DNA from: Roseomonas sp. HF4
GTDB taxonomy: Bacteria > Pseudomonadota > Alphaproteobacteria > Acetobacterales > Acetobacteraceae
Reading direction: 5' to 3'
Assembly: GCF_005222755.1 (NCBI RefSeq)
Contig: NZ_STGD01000006.1
Span: 221,167-285,166, forward strand
Length of the DNA: 64,000 bases
In this document: positions 41,980 to 51,302 of the stretch, in pieces
Layout of the letters: every line of letters starts with the position of its first letter
Position numbering within the stretch: the first letter of the stretch is position 1
Notes under the pieces: model-generated
What the model was told of the DNA's origin: nothing
The model's database searches: none
The model's input: the letters and a program-made list of their open reading frames with translations, nothing else
Made by a program: the position numbers and the translations under genes

Positions 41980-44900
41980 CTACGGCGCGTGCCGATCCAG
42001 CAGTGCGTCCGGCAGTGCCATGACGCGCGCCCCGTAGGTCCAGACCAGCGCGCAGTCCACTGGCCGTCCCGGGAAGGCCGCCCGCAACAGAGCGCGGTAG
42101 GCCGCCATCTGCCGCAGGTAGATCGGCGCGACCTGCGCCACCTCCGCCGGTGGCGGCCGATTCGTCTTGTAGTCCAGCACCAGCACGCGGTCGGGCGCCA
42201 CCAACAGCCGGTCCACCTGGCCGGCGATCAGGCGTTCGCCCAGGCGCCCGGCGAGCGGCGCCTCGGCCAGGCTGCCGGGGCCGAGTGCGGCGGCGACCAG
42301 CGGCTGGTCCAGCAGCGCCAGCACCTCGGCCAGCACCGCCTCCCGCTCGGCCGCCTCCAGCCCGTGCCCGGGGCGCGCCAGGAAGCGGCGCGCCACGTCC
42401 TCCCGTGCCGCCGGCGGATGGTCGGGCAGGTGCTGGAGCAGCGCGTGGACCAGGCGGCCGCGGCGGAAGCGCAGGCCGCGCGGATCGTCGGCGGGGCGGG
42501 GCGGGGCGCTCGGCGTCTCCTCCTCGCCCGGCAGTGCGGATGGGGCGACGGCGCCCGCGGGCGCCTCCGGCGGCGCGGGCCGGCGGGCCCAGGCGGGCAG
42601 GGCGATCGCGGCCATGCCGGCGCGGGCGGGGCCTTCCGGCTTCGGCGGCGCCGCCTGCGGGCAGGCCAGGCGGCGGATGGCGGCATCCGCGGGGAAGGGC
42701 TCGCGCGGCGGGTCGAAGGAGACCTCCGCCGCACCGCCGAGCCGGTCGAAGCCCTGTTCGACCAGGCGGTACCAGCAGCCTTCCGGCACCTCGCGCTTGC
42801 CCTGCCAGCCGCAGACGACGAGCCGGTCCTCGGCGCGCGTCAGCGCGACATAGAGCAGGCGGTGCTGCTCCTCGGCCTCGCGGTCGCGGTCGTCCTGCCG
42901 CTGCGCGGTCAGGGCGGGGGCGGCGAAGCCGTCCTGCCGCGGCGCCCAGGCGGGCAGGTCGCCGTCCAGCCAGCGCAGTGTCGTGCGGTCGGGCGGCGCG
43001 CCGGTGGTGTCGGGCAGGATGACAATGGGCGCCTGCAAACCCTTGGCACCGTGCACGGTCATGATGCGCACGGCGCCGCCGGCGCCTTCCATCTCGCGCT
43101 TCACCTCTGCACCGCCCTGGCGCAGCGCATGCACGAAATCCTGCAGGGAGGGCGGGCCGGCGCGCTCGTGCTCCAGCGCGGCGTTCAGCAGCTCGTCCAT
43201 CGGGTCGGCCGCATCGGGACCGAGGCGCGCCAGCATCCGCGCCCGGCCCGCGCGCGCATCGAGCGGCCCCGCGCCGCCCAGCACCGCGGCGAGCAGCGCA
43301 TGCGGGCTCGCCTGGTCGGCCAGCGCCATCAGCCGCGCGAGCCAGCCCGCCACGGCGCCAAGCCGCCCCTCCGCACCGATATGCGCCGCCAGCGCCGACC
43401 AGAGCGAGCCCGTGCGCCCATGGGCGAGCGCGAAAAGCTCGTCCTCCCCGAGCCCCACCAGCGGCGATTTCAGCAGCGCGGCGAGGGTGAGGTCGTCGTC
43501 GGGCAGCAGCAGCGCATCCAGCAGCGCGAGCAGGTCCTGCACCGCGATCTGCTCGGCCAGCACCATGCGATCGACGCCGCCGACCGGGATGCGGAGGTCC
43601 TTCAAGGCGCGCACCAGGGCGGCGAAGAAGCCGCCTCGGGCGCGCGCGCGCACCAGCACCAGGATGTCCCCCGGACGGACCGGGCGGCCCCGGGGCTGGT
43701 CATGTCCGGCCTCGACGCGCGCGGGCAGCGTGTCGTGGTCCAGCATGTGGCGGATGCGCGCGGCGATCAGCACTGCGAGCCGCTGCGCCGCGCCTTCCCC
43801 GTCCACGGGCCGCTCGGGCGGCGCCCAGGCGGGCGGCGCCTCGGCCTCGGCCACCTGCAGCAGCGGCCAGAGCTCGACGCTGCCCGCCTGGCCGGCGCGG
43901 TCCGCGTAGTGGCGGAGCGTGGCACCCTGCGGCACCACGCCGTCGCGCGCCGCGCCCGCCTCGAACACCGCATCCACCAGCGCCAGCACCGGCGCGGTCG
44001 AGCGGAAGGAGACATCGAGAGGCACGGCGCGGAAATCGAGCCCGGCCTCGGGCACCACGCGGCCGTAATGCGCGCGTTCGCGCCCGAAGCCGTCGGGGTC
44101 GGCGCCCTGGAAGCGATAGATCGACTGCTTCACGTCACCGACCGCGAAGACGGTGCGGCCCGCGTCGCGCGCGCCCTCGCCTGCGAAGAACTCGCCGGTC
44201 AGCGCGCGCACGATGCCCCATTGGTCGGGGTTGGAATCCTGCGCCTCGTCGAGCAGCACGTGGTCCAGGCCGCCATCGAGCTTGAACAGCACCCAGGCGC
44301 TGCCCGGGTCCTCCAGCAGCCGCTGCGCACCGCGGATCAGGTCGTCGTAGTCGAGCATGCCGGCGCGCGCCTTGGCATCCTCGTACCGCCGCAGCACGGG
44401 GGTGCCGATGGTCAGCAGCGCCATGGTGGCGGCGAGCACGCGGGCGCCGGCGCGGGCGTTCTCGGCCTCCAGCACGCGCTCGCCCTCGGCGGTCAGCGTG
44501 TCCTGGATGCTCGCCATGGCGGCGCCGGCCTGCTTCGTCGCGAAGCGCTTGCGGACCTCGTTCTTGTCGGTCAGCAACAGGCCGCGCCAATCGTCCCAGT
44601 GCGCGACGCGGCCGTCCAGGTCGCGCGCCAGCCAGGCGGCGATCCCGGCGCCGCGCGACTGGTCGTTGGCGTTGCCCGACAGCCGCAGCGCGGCACCGGC
44701 GCGGCCGGCCTCCGACAGGTCGAGGTTGCAGGCGGCGCGCAGGATGTCGTCCTCCCGCATATCGTCCGGCGGCAGGCCGAGGGCGTGGGCGAGCGCAGTC
44801 TCGAACCCCGCCAGCCCCTGGCGCCCCTCGACCGCGCGCAGCAGCCGCCCGCGCGTCGCGGCGAGTGCGCCAAGGGTCTCGGCGAAGCGGTCGGGCGGCA

Positions 44901-45444
44901 CCAGGCGAGCGAGGGCCGCGAGCGCCACGCGGTCGGGCGCGCGGGCCAGCACGGCTTCCCGTTCCCGGGCCAGCATGGCGCGCGCCTCGCGGTCCTCGAC
45001 CACGCCGAATTGGGGTGCGAGCCCCGCCTCCAGCGGGAAGGCGCGCAGCAGGGACTGCGCGAAGGCGTGGATGGTGGAGATGCGCATGCCGCCCGGCTGC
45101 TCCAGCACGCGCACGAACAGCGCGCGCGCCGCCCGCAATTCGTCGGGCCCCGGCGCGCGGCCGGTGAGTGCCGCCAGCGCCGGCGCCAGCGCCACATCCT
45201 CGGCCGTGGCCCAGGCACCCAGCGCGCGCGCCAGGCGCGTCGCCATCTCGGCGGCCGCCGCCTTGGTGAAGGTGAGGCAGAGGATGCGCCCGGGCTCGAC
45301 ACCGGCCAGCAGCAGGCGCAGCACGCGGTCGGTCAGCAGCTTGGTCTTGCCGGAGCCGGCCGAGGCCTCGACCCAGGCGGAAGCCGCGGGGTCGGAGGCC
45401 AGCGACTGGGCGTGTTCGGCGCGTTGGCGGGGGGACTCGGTCAT
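41980..45444 (-). CDS. addA: AddA, helicase-nuclease subunit of the AddAB double-strand break repair complex
   Basis: An 1154-residue UvrD-type helicase/nuclease, full length. Walker A EASAGSGKTKLLTDRVLRL (about residue 30), Walker B LLDEAQDSNPDQW, VAVGDVKQSIYRFQGADP, MTVHGAKGLQAPIVILPD, LLYVALTRAEDRLVV, and the C-terminal RecB-type nuclease motif GQVDRLL with VLVLDYKTNRPP. With AddB it resects double-strand ends for RecA loading. ATG 45444 follows directly on a family A hairpin (45445-45462) whose arm contains GGGGGAG, the only ribosome-site candidate, so translation may be limited by that structure. Confidence 0.96.
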   Translation of the reverse strand: MTESPRQRAEHAQSLASDPAASAWVEASAGSGKTKLLTDRVLRLLLAGVEPGRILCLTFTKAAAAEMATRLARALGAWATAEDVALAPALAALTGRAPGPDELRAARALFVRVLEQPGGMRISTIHAFAQSLLRAFPLEAGLAPQFGVVEDREARAMLAREREAVLARAPDRVALAALARLVPPDRFAETLGALAATRGRLLRAVEGRQGLAGFETALAHALGLPPDDMREDDILRAACNLDLSEAGRAGAALRLSGNANDQSRGAGIAAWLARDLDGRVAHWDDWRGLLLTDKNEVRKRFATKQAGAAMASIQDTLTAEGERVLEAENARAGARVLAATMALLTIGTPVLRRYEDAKARAGMLDYDDLIRGAQRLLEDPGSAWVLFKLDGGLDHVLLDEAQDSNPDQWGIVRALTGEFFAGEGARDAGRTVFAVGDVKQSIYRFQGADPDGFGRERAHYGRVVPEAGLDFRAVPLDVSFRSTAPVLALVDAVFEAGAARDGVVPQGATLRHYADRAGQAGSVELWPLLQVAEAEAPPAWAPPERPVDGEGAAQRLAVLIAARIRHMLDHDTLPARVEAGHDQPRGRPVRPGDILVLVRARARGGFFAALVRALKDLRIPVGGVDRMVLAEQIAVQDLLALLDALLLPDDDLTLAALLKSPLVGLGEDELFALAHGRTGSLWSALAAHIGAEGRLGAVAGWLARLMALADQASPHALLAAVLGGAGPLDARAGRARMLARLGPDAADPMDELLNAALEHERAGPPSLQDFVHALRQGGAEVKREMEGAGGAVRIMTVHGAKGLQAPIVILPDTTGAPPDRTTLRWLDGDLPAWAPRQDGFAAPALTAQRQDDRDREAEEQHRLLYVALTRAEDRLVVCGWQGKREVPEGCWYRLVEQGFDRLGGAAEVSFDPPREPFPADAAIRRLACPQAAPPKPEGPARAGMAAIALPAWARRPAPPEAPAGAVAPSALPGEEETPSAPPRPADDPRGLRFRRGRLVHALLQHLPDHPPAAREDVARRFLARPGHGLEAAEREAVLAEVLALLDQPLVAAALGPGSLAEAPLAGRLGERLIAGQVDRLLVAPDRVLVLDYKTNRPPPAEVAQVAPIYLRQMAAYRALLRAAFPGRPVDCALVWTYGARVMALPDALLDRHAP

Positions 45445-45570
45445 GGGGGAGTGAACTCCCCCAAACCCCCTCCTTTTTTTGTCACCTGGCGCCAGCCCGG
45501 GGAGGTGGGGCGCCAAATGGCATAAAGCGGTGGGGGATTCGGGGGAGGTGTCCTCCCCCGACCTTCCTTG
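45444..45570. repeat. Family A intergenic repeat, copy A4, overlapping the addA start region
   Basis: Hairpin GGGGGAG-TGAA-CTCCCCC next to the addA start codon, a T-run (45474-45480), CACCTGGCGCCAGCCCGGGG, GGCGCCAAATGGCATAAAG, then hairpin GGGGGAGGTGTCCTCCCCC. The repeat occupies the entire gap between the addB stop (45575) and the addA start (45444). Confidence 0.8.
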
Positions 45571-45574
45571 TTCG

Positions 45575-48500
45575 TCACGCCTCGCCCTCCCCCGCCGACC
45601 ATTCCTCGACCCGCGCCAGGTGGTCGTAGTCCCCGCCCGCGGCGCTGCGCGCCGGATGCGGGCGGGATGCGAAGGGCGCGGTGCCGAGCAGCCAGCGCGC
45701 CGCGAGATGATCGAGCCGTGCGCGCGCGAGTGCGGCGTAGTCCTCCTCGGCCGGCATGGCGCGCACCTCGCCGGGCACGTCGCCGCCGGTCAGGCGCCAG
45801 TAGACCAGGTCCGTCGCCTGGCCCTGCGCGTCGGGAAAGGCGCCCTCGGCCAGCAGCCAGGCCTCGATCGGCAGTTGCGGCGCGCCGCCGTCCAGCAGTT
45901 CCCGCGCCTTGGGCACGGTGCCGGTCTTGTAGTCCACGACGCGCCAACCGCCCTGGCTCAGGTGGTCGAGCCGGTCGGCGCGCGCCTCGATCTCGACCTC
46001 GCCTTCCGGCAGGCGCAGCATGGCCTTGCCCTTCACCTCCACCAGGCAGGCGAGCAGCGCGCCGCCCTGGCGCAGCGTCGCTTCCTCGGCGATGACGAAG
46101 GCGCCGATATTGGCGAGCCGCGGCCCCCAGAAGGCCAGGATGCCGGGCCGGTCGGCATGGCGTGCGAGCGCCCTCTCGCTGGCGCGGTCCCAGGCGGCGC
46201 GGGCGGCGTCCTCCCCCGGCCAGCCGGTGCCGAGCGTGCGCAGGAAGCCGGCCAGCGCGTCATGCACCAGCGTGCCGTATTCGATCGCCCCGACATCGAG
46301 GTCGAGCGCCTTCAGCGCATCGAGGCGAAGGATGCGCTTGGCGTAGAAGGCGTAGGGGTCCGCGATCAGCAATTGCGCGTCGGAGACCGTCAGGCGGCGC
46401 GGGCGCAGCGCGGGCGGCGGCGCGGGCATGGGGCGCGGCGCGGGCGCCACGGCGGCGGGCGCATCGAGCGCCGCGGCCCAGCCGGCCGCCGGGGAGGCCG
46501 CCAGCAACAGCCCGCCCTGGCCCGCGAGGAAGGTGTCGAGCCGCGTCAGCCAGCGTGCCTGCACGGTGGGCGCGCCGCCGCGCCGGGCGGCGGAGGAGAG
46601 CACCGCCTCCGGCGCCGCCGCGGCGGCGGTCAGGAAATCGGCGGCGACGCGGCCGATGCGGGCCTCGGCCTCGGGCAGGCCGAACTGCGCGCGCATCGGG
46701 CGGCTCATCCAGGGCCCGGGCTCGGTCGCCTGCGGCCAGACGCTCTCCTCCAGCGCCCCGAGCACGACGCGATCGAAGGATTGCAGCCGCGCCTCCAGCA
46801 GGCCAAGGATGGCGATGCGCGGATGCGCGGCATCGCCCCGGCTGCGCACGGCGCGGAGCGAGGGCGCGACAGGGCCGGCGAGGCTCGCCTCGAACAGGTC
46901 GGGCCAGTCGGCCGGCGCCATCGGGGGCAGTTCGGCCAGCGCCTCCCCCAGATCGTGCAGGTGGCGGACGAGCGGCTCGCCCTCCTCCCCCGCGTAGAGG
47001 CGGAGGCCGCCGGGCAGGCCGGGGGTGGCGGCCAGCGCCTCGGCCGCCTGCATATGGGCGGCGAGCAGGTCGGCCGGCGGCCGGGCCGGCGCCGGCGGCA
47101 GCGCGGCGAAGCCTGCGAGCGCGTCTTCCAATGCGGCCAGCAGCGCGGCGACCTGGGCGGGGGCGTCGCCGCGGGCCGTCACGGCGGCGCGCAGCCCCGC
47201 GACGCCCGGCGCCGGGCGCGGGCCGCGCAGCGCGTCCCGTTCCAGCCGCCGTGCCGCGGCGAGCCAATCCGCCCGTTCCATCCCGCCGGCGCAAAGCGGG
47301 TGCTTCAGCACGGCCAGCAGCGCGACCGGCGCGAAATCCTCCGCCACCATGCGCGCGAGCAGCCGGAGGAAGGCGGCGGCCGGCGTGCCGGCCAGCGGTT
47401 CGCCGGCGGAATCATCGGCGGTGATGCCGTGGCGGGACAACTCCGCCGAGACACGGCGCGCCAGGTCCCGGTCGGGCGTGACGAGCGCGGCGGTGCGGCC
47501 GGGCGTCTCGATGGCCTCGCGCAACAGCAGCGCGATCGCCGCCGCCTCCTGCTGCGCATCGGCGGCGGTGAGGCGCGCGAGGCCCTGCGCGGCCGCCTGC
47601 CAGCGCGGGGGATCGCGCTCGGTCCAGGCGCCGAGGCCCTCGGCCGGGTGCAGTGCGCGGCCGAGCAGCACGGCCCGGTCGGGCGCCGCGCCGGCCGGCG
47701 CCGCCGCGTGCCAGGGGAGCAGGTCCGCGGGCACCGCGCCGAGCGCCGCCAGCAGCCGCGCCTGGCCGGCCAGCGGATGCGTGGGCGCGCTGCGGATCGC
47801 CTGCCACAGCGCGTCATCCACCGGTTCGGGCAGGCCCTGCAGCACCACGAATCCCTGCAGCGTCTCGGCCAGCACGCGCAGCAGCGCCGCCGCCGCCGGG
47901 ATGGTGCCGCCCGCGCCGATGCCGGCGGCGATGGTCGGATGCTCCGGCGGCGCGCGGCGCCAGGCCGCCGCCTGTGCGGCCAGCGCCTTGACACGCCGCA
48001 CGCCGAGGTCGAGCAGCCCGCGATCGTTCAGCCAGGCGTTCCAGTGCTCGGCGGCGACGCGCAGCACGCGGGTCGTGATCTGCCAATGCGTGGCATGGCG
48101 GTCGGGCACCAGCGCATCGAGCCGCGCCAGCCAGGCCGCGGCGAATTCCGCCGGCGGCGCGCAGTCGAGCATGGCGAGGTCGGCTTCCTCGAGCGCGATC
48201 TCGTCGAACAGGCGGCCGAGTTCGCCAGCCAGCAGCCAGGCCTGCTCGGGCGTGGCGGGGCCGCCGATGCTGCGCGGGATGCGCTGCGCCGTCGCCGCCA
48301 GCACCGCCTGGCGCGTCAGCGGCGCGACCGCGGGCGGCAGGTCGAGCAGGTCGGGGAGTGCCAGCTCGTCCGCTTCCTCGGTGGACAGGCCCGCCAGTGC
48401 GCGCATGCGCGGCAGCAGCAGCGCGCGACCGCCGGCTTCGCGCAGGAAGGCTTCCCGCAGGGCGCGCGCGGCGCGGCGCGTGGGCAACAGGATCGTCACG

Positions 48501-48601
48501 CGCGCCAGGGTCTCGGGCGCGTCAGGCGGCAGGCGCGCCAGCACGCCGGCGGCCAGCGCGTCGAGGAACGGCACATGCGGCGGGATGGCGTGGAGGGTCA
48601 C
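45575..48601 (-). CDS. addB: AddB, subunit of the AddAB double-strand break repair complex
   Basis: A 1008-residue protein of the alphaproteobacterial AddB type. Motifs: ILLPTRRAARALREAFLREA, LLPRMRALAGLSTEEADELA, ILGLLEARLQSFDRVVLGAL, LGALEESVWPQA, then a C-terminal PD-(D/E)XK nuclease domain with VEIEARADRLDHL and WRVVDYKTGTVPKAREL. No Walker A motif is apparent and the iron-sulfur Cys set of the Bacillus protein is not seen. GTG 48601 (VTLHAIPPHVPF) is chosen; the open frame upstream runs through a family B repeat. Confidence 0.95.
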   Translation of the reverse strand: MTLHAIPPHVPFLDALAAGVLARLPPDAPETLARVTILLPTRRAARALREAFLREAGGRALLLPRMRALAGLSTEEADELALPDLLDLPPAVAPLTRQAVLAATAQRIPRSIGGPATPEQAWLLAGELGRLFDEIALEEADLAMLDCAPPAEFAAAWLARLDALVPDRHATHWQITTRVLRVAAEHWNAWLNDRGLLDLGVRRVKALAAQAAAWRRAPPEHPTIAAGIGAGGTIPAAAALLRVLAETLQGFVVLQGLPEPVDDALWQAIRSAPTHPLAGQARLLAALGAVPADLLPWHAAAPAGAAPDRAVLLGRALHPAEGLGAWTERDPPRWQAAAQGLARLTAADAQQEAAAIALLLREAIETPGRTAALVTPDRDLARRVSAELSRHGITADDSAGEPLAGTPAAAFLRLLARMVAEDFAPVALLAVLKHPLCAGGMERADWLAAARRLERDALRGPRPAPGVAGLRAAVTARGDAPAQVAALLAALEDALAGFAALPPAPARPPADLLAAHMQAAEALAATPGLPGGLRLYAGEEGEPLVRHLHDLGEALAELPPMAPADWPDLFEASLAGPVAPSLRAVRSRGDAAHPRIAILGLLEARLQSFDRVVLGALEESVWPQATEPGPWMSRPMRAQFGLPEAEARIGRVAADFLTAAAAAPEAVLSSAARRGGAPTVQARWLTRLDTFLAGQGGLLLAASPAAGWAAALDAPAAVAPAPRPMPAPPPALRPRRLTVSDAQLLIADPYAFYAKRILRLDALKALDLDVGAIEYGTLVHDALAGFLRTLGTGWPGEDAARAAWDRASERALARHADRPGILAFWGPRLANIGAFVIAEEATLRQGGALLACLVEVKGKAMLRLPEGEVEIEARADRLDHLSQGGWRVVDYKTGTVPKARELLDGGAPQLPIEAWLLAEGAFPDAQGQATDLVYWRLTGGDVPGEVRAMPAEEDYAALARARLDHLAARWLLGTAPFASRPHPARSAAGGDYDHLARVEEWSAGEGEA

Positions 48602-48619
48602 GGTCGGGAGCGCGACGCG

Positions 48620-48840
48620 GAGGAGGGCTCTGCCCTCCCCCGGACCCCCACCCGCCAAAGGCCGAAAGGCCTTTGGAAACCATAAGATACATCGGGGAAT
48701 CCGGGGAGGGGGCTCATCGGAACGCACGTCGCTGCGGGGGCCGTCGTCCCCTGCCCGCATTCGCCGCCCAGGTCCCGGTGTCCAGAGGCCCCTCGGCCTC
48801 TGGTGGGGTAGGGTCCGGGGAGGGGCAAAGCCCCTCTCCG
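48620..48840. repeat. Family B intergenic repeat, copy B4
   Basis: Outer hairpin GGAGGGCTCTGCCCTCC, CCGGACCCCC, inner hairpin CCAAAGGCCGAAAGGCCTTTGG, about 110 bases of middle sequence, inner hairpin CCAGAGGCCCCTCGGCCTCTGG and GGGGAGGGGCAAAGCCCCTC. It lies between murU and addB; the first hairpin ends about 20 bases before the addB GTG on the minus strand. Confidence 0.8.
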
Positions 48841-48857
48841 GCGCCGCGCCGCCCGCA

Positions 48858-49586
48858 TCAGAACAGCGCCCGCGTCAGCCCCGCCTGCAGGGTCTCCTCC
48901 GCATTGCGGAGGTCTTCGGGGGTCGAGAGGTGGAACCACACCCCGTCATGCACGAGGCCATAGAGCCGCCCGGCCTCCAGCGCCCGGTCGTACAGGCGAT
49001 TGAGGCTGAACGCGCCCTCGGGCGCGTCGGCGAACAGGGCGGGGGAGAGGATCTGCACGCCGGCATAGAGATAGGGCGCGATTTCCCGTTCCTCCGGCCG
49101 GCGCATCCGCCCGATGGGGTCGAGCAGGAAGTCACCGTGCCCGACCGCGCCGTCGACCTGCGTTGTGCGCACCATGAGCAGCAGCGCGTCCATCTCGGCC
49201 GGGTCGAAGGCGGCGGCCAGGCGGGTCAGCGCGGGCGTCGGGCCATCGAGCCAGAAGGCGTCCCCGTTCACCACCGCGAAGGGCCCGGGGCCAAAGCGCG
49301 GCAACGCCAGGGCGACGCCGCCGCCGGTCTCGAGCAGCCGGTCCTCGTGCTGCAGGATGATGGCCGGGTCGTCGCGGCGCGCCATGGCGGCGGCGATCTG
49401 TTCCCCCCGCCAGTGCGCATTCACCACCGCCTGGCGCACGCCGGCGGCCTGCAGGCGGTCCAGCGCGTGATCGAGCAGCGAGCGGCCCGCCAGGTCGAGC
49501 AGCGGCTTCGGCCGGTCGTCGGTCAGCGGGCGCATGCGCGTGCCGAGCCCCGCGGCGAGGACCATGGCGTGGGTGAGCGTGATCAT
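48858..49586 (-). CDS. murU: Nucleotidyltransferase, MurU-like N-acetylmuramate-1-phosphate uridylyltransferase
   Basis: A 242-residue NTP-transferase. MVLAAGLGTRMRPLTDDRPK is the nucleotide-binding signature, VVNGDAFWLDGP holds the metal Asp, and VWFHLSTPEDLRNAEE the C-terminal motif. Directly downstream of the AmgK-like kinase gene with a 4-base overlap (49583-49586), the layout of the anomeric MurNAc/GlcNAc recycling route that feeds UDP-MurNAc synthesis in Pseudomonas and Caulobacter. The function is inferred from sequence and this pairing. Confidence 0.9.
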   Translation of the reverse strand: MITLTHAMVLAAGLGTRMRPLTDDRPKPLLDLAGRSLLDHALDRLQAAGVRQAVVNAHWRGEQIAAAMARRDDPAIILQHEDRLLETGGGVALALPRFGPGPFAVVNGDAFWLDGPTPALTRLAAAFDPAEMDALLLMVRTTQVDGAVGHGDFLLDPIGRMRRPEEREIAPYLYAGVQILSPALFADAPEGAFSLNRLYDRALEAGRLYGLVHDGVWFHLSTPEDLRNAEETLQAGLTRALF

Positions 49587-50572
49587 GCGGGCTCCGTCAG
49601 GACAGCCGGCGTGCGGCGCAGCGCGGGGGGGATTCGGTCGTCGAGGAAGTCGCGCAGCGGCTCCGTCGCGGGGTGGCGCAGCGCGCGGTCCAGCAGGCGC
49701 CAGCAGCGCGGCCCGTGCGCCAGGTAGCCGGGCTTGGCGTCCCGCCGCGCGAGCCGCACCCAGAGCGCGGCCACGCGCAGGTGCCGCTGCGCCGCGCAGG
49801 CGGCCATGGCGGCGGCGAATTGATCGCGGTCGAGGCCAGGGCGCGCCGCGAGGTAGCGGCCGATGGCAGCGTTCCGCACGGCGGGGGCGACGTCGCGGCG
49901 CGCGTCCTCGACCAGGGAGACGAGGTCGTAGGCGGGGCTGCCGAGGGCGGCGTCCTGAAAGTCGATCAACCCGGTGCGGCGGGGCGAGGGCCGGGCCTCC
50001 AGCCGCAGCAGGTTGGCCGGGAAGTAGTCACGATGGACGAAGCAGCCGGCGCCGGCGAAGGGTGCCAGCATCGCGGCCAGCGCGACATCGAGATGCGCGC
50101 GCACATCGGCATCCGCGGCGCTGCCGAAGGCGGCCGGCCACCACCAGTCGAGGAAGGTGGCGGCGGTGGCCCGCGCCATCTCGGCCGGCCCCCAGGGGGG
50201 CAGGTGTGCGGGCGGCGGCGCGGCGTGCAGCGCGGCCAGCGTCTCGGCGGCCTCGAGATAAAGCGGCAACGGATCGGCGCCGGCGTCGAGCAGCGCGGCA
50301 TGGGTGGCGTCGCCGAAATCCTCGATCAGCAGGAAGCCCGAAGCCTCGTCGGCTGCGAGGATCTCGGGCGCCGAGAGGCCGATCGCCGCAATGTGGCGCT
50401 GCACCGCGAGGAAGGGACGGACATCCTCGGGCGGCGGCGCATCCATGAGCAGCGCGGGGCGCGGACCGCCCTCCAGGCGCGCGTAGCGGCGGTGGGAGGC
50501 GTCGGAGGGGAGCGGGACGAGGCGCGCGGCGGCGAAGCCGGCGGACTGCAGGAAGGACGTGGTGTCTCTCAT
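49583..50572 (-). CDS. amgK: AmgK-like anomeric MurNAc/GlcNAc kinase (aminoglycoside phosphotransferase fold)
   Basis: A 329-residue kinase. SFLQSAGFAAARLVPLPSDA and ASHRRYARLEGG form the N-lobe loop, CFVHRDYFPANLLRLEA is the catalytic loop (HxD with Asn), and TGLIDFQDAALGSPAYDLVS the metal Asp motif. It phosphorylates recycled cell wall sugars at the anomeric carbon before MurU. ATG 50572 follows a 12-bp family A hairpin (50581-50608) by 8 bases; no other ribosome site is visible. Second in the tsaE-amgK-murU-addB-addA order. Confidence 0.9.
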   Translation of the reverse strand: MRDTTSFLQSAGFAAARLVPLPSDASHRRYARLEGGPRPALLMDAPPPEDVRPFLAVQRHIAAIGLSAPEILAADEASGFLLIEDFGDATHAALLDAGADPLPLYLEAAETLAALHAAPPPAHLPPWGPAEMARATAATFLDWWWPAAFGSAADADVRAHLDVALAAMLAPFAGAGCFVHRDYFPANLLRLEARPSPRRTGLIDFQDAALGSPAYDLVSLVEDARRDVAPAVRNAAIGRYLAARPGLDRDQFAAAMAACAAQRHLRVAALWVRLARRDAKPGYLAHGPRCWRLLDRALRHPATEPLRDFLDDRIPPALRRTPAVLTEPA

Positions 50573-50578
50573 GGCGAC

Positions 50579-50645
50579 GCGGGGGGGAGAAGGGATCTTC
50601 TCCCCCCCGGACCCCCCCTCAACCTTCTTTGGGACTTGGGGAATG
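50579..50645. repeat. Family A intergenic repeat, half copy A5 next to the amgK start
   Basis: Hairpin GGGGGGGAGAAG-GGAT-CTTCTCCCCCCC (50581-50608), then GGACCCCCCCTCAACCTTC and CTTTGGGACTTGGGG. The right half is missing or degraded; only scattered G/C runs remain up to 50700. Confidence 0.75.
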
Positions 50646-50771
50646 GCCGCGACGGGCCGCGCCACGAATCAGGGAAGGGGGGGGCCTGGGGGTCCCCGCG
50701 GCGGTGCGCGGCAACGACGTGGGGTCCCGGTGCGACGGGGGTTCCCCTCCACCGCGCTTCCTGCGCCGCGC

Positions 50772-51230
50772 TCATGCCGCCAGCGCCTCCAACCGTTCGT
50801 CCCAGCCCGACAGCGTTGCCCGCCGGGCCTCCTCGGCGGGTTGGGGTTCGAGGGCGATGGTGAGCGCGTCAACCGGGCGTTCACCCCCCAGCCGGTCCGG
50901 CCATTCCACAAGCACGATGCCCTCCCGCGCTTCGTCCCAGCCGAGTTCCGCCAGGCCGTCCGGCCCGTCCAGGCGGTAGAGGTCGAAGTGATGCGCGGTG
51001 CCGGCCGGCAGGTCGTAGGACTGCACCAGGGTGAAGGTCGGGCTCGGCACCTCGAGCGCCGGGTCGCCCGCCGCGGCACGCAGCAGGGCGCGGGCGAATT
51101 CCGACTTCCCGGCGCCCAGCGGCCCTTCCAGCAGCACCGCGTCCCCGGCGCGCAGAAGCCGCGCGAGACCCGCGGCGAGGGCATGGGTGGCGGGAAGGTC
51201 GGGCAGGTCCAGCGTGATGGTCCGCGGCAT
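50772..51230 (-). CDS. tsaE: tRNA threonylcarbamoyladenosine biosynthesis ATPase TsaE
   Basis: A 152-residue P-loop protein needed for t6A modification with TsaB and TsaD. Walker A LEGPLGAGKSEFARALLRA (about residue 36), VPSPTFTLVQSYD and HHFDLYRLDGPDGLAELGWD are standard TsaE motifs, and IVLVEWPDRLG follows. The family is normally about 150 residues, so it is complete. It heads the minus-strand tsaE-amgK-murU-addB-addA set and is divergent from the flavoprotein gene at 51303. Confidence 0.94.
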   Translation of the reverse strand: MPRTITLDLPDLPATHALAAGLARLLRAGDAVLLEGPLGAGKSEFARALLRAAAGDPALEVPSPTFTLVQSYDLPAGTAHHFDLYRLDGPDGLAELGWDEAREGIVLVEWPDRLGGERPVDALTIALEPQPAEEARRATLSGWDERLEALAA

Positions 51231-51302
51231 GGGAAGGGTGTGCCCGCTTTGATCCCGGGGCGGTTCCGTCTATCACGCCCGCCCAGAGTCGGGGGAGTGG
51301 CC

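Noticed and set aside
41857..45525. 1222-codon plus-strand open frame
   Set aside because: Antisense of addA; composition is dominated by Arg, Ala, Gly and Gln and it runs through the family B repeat. AddA on the minus strand has all helicase motifs.
45479..48685. 1068-codon plus-strand open frame
   Set aside because: Antisense of addB with the same low-complexity composition; runs from a family A copy into a family B copy.
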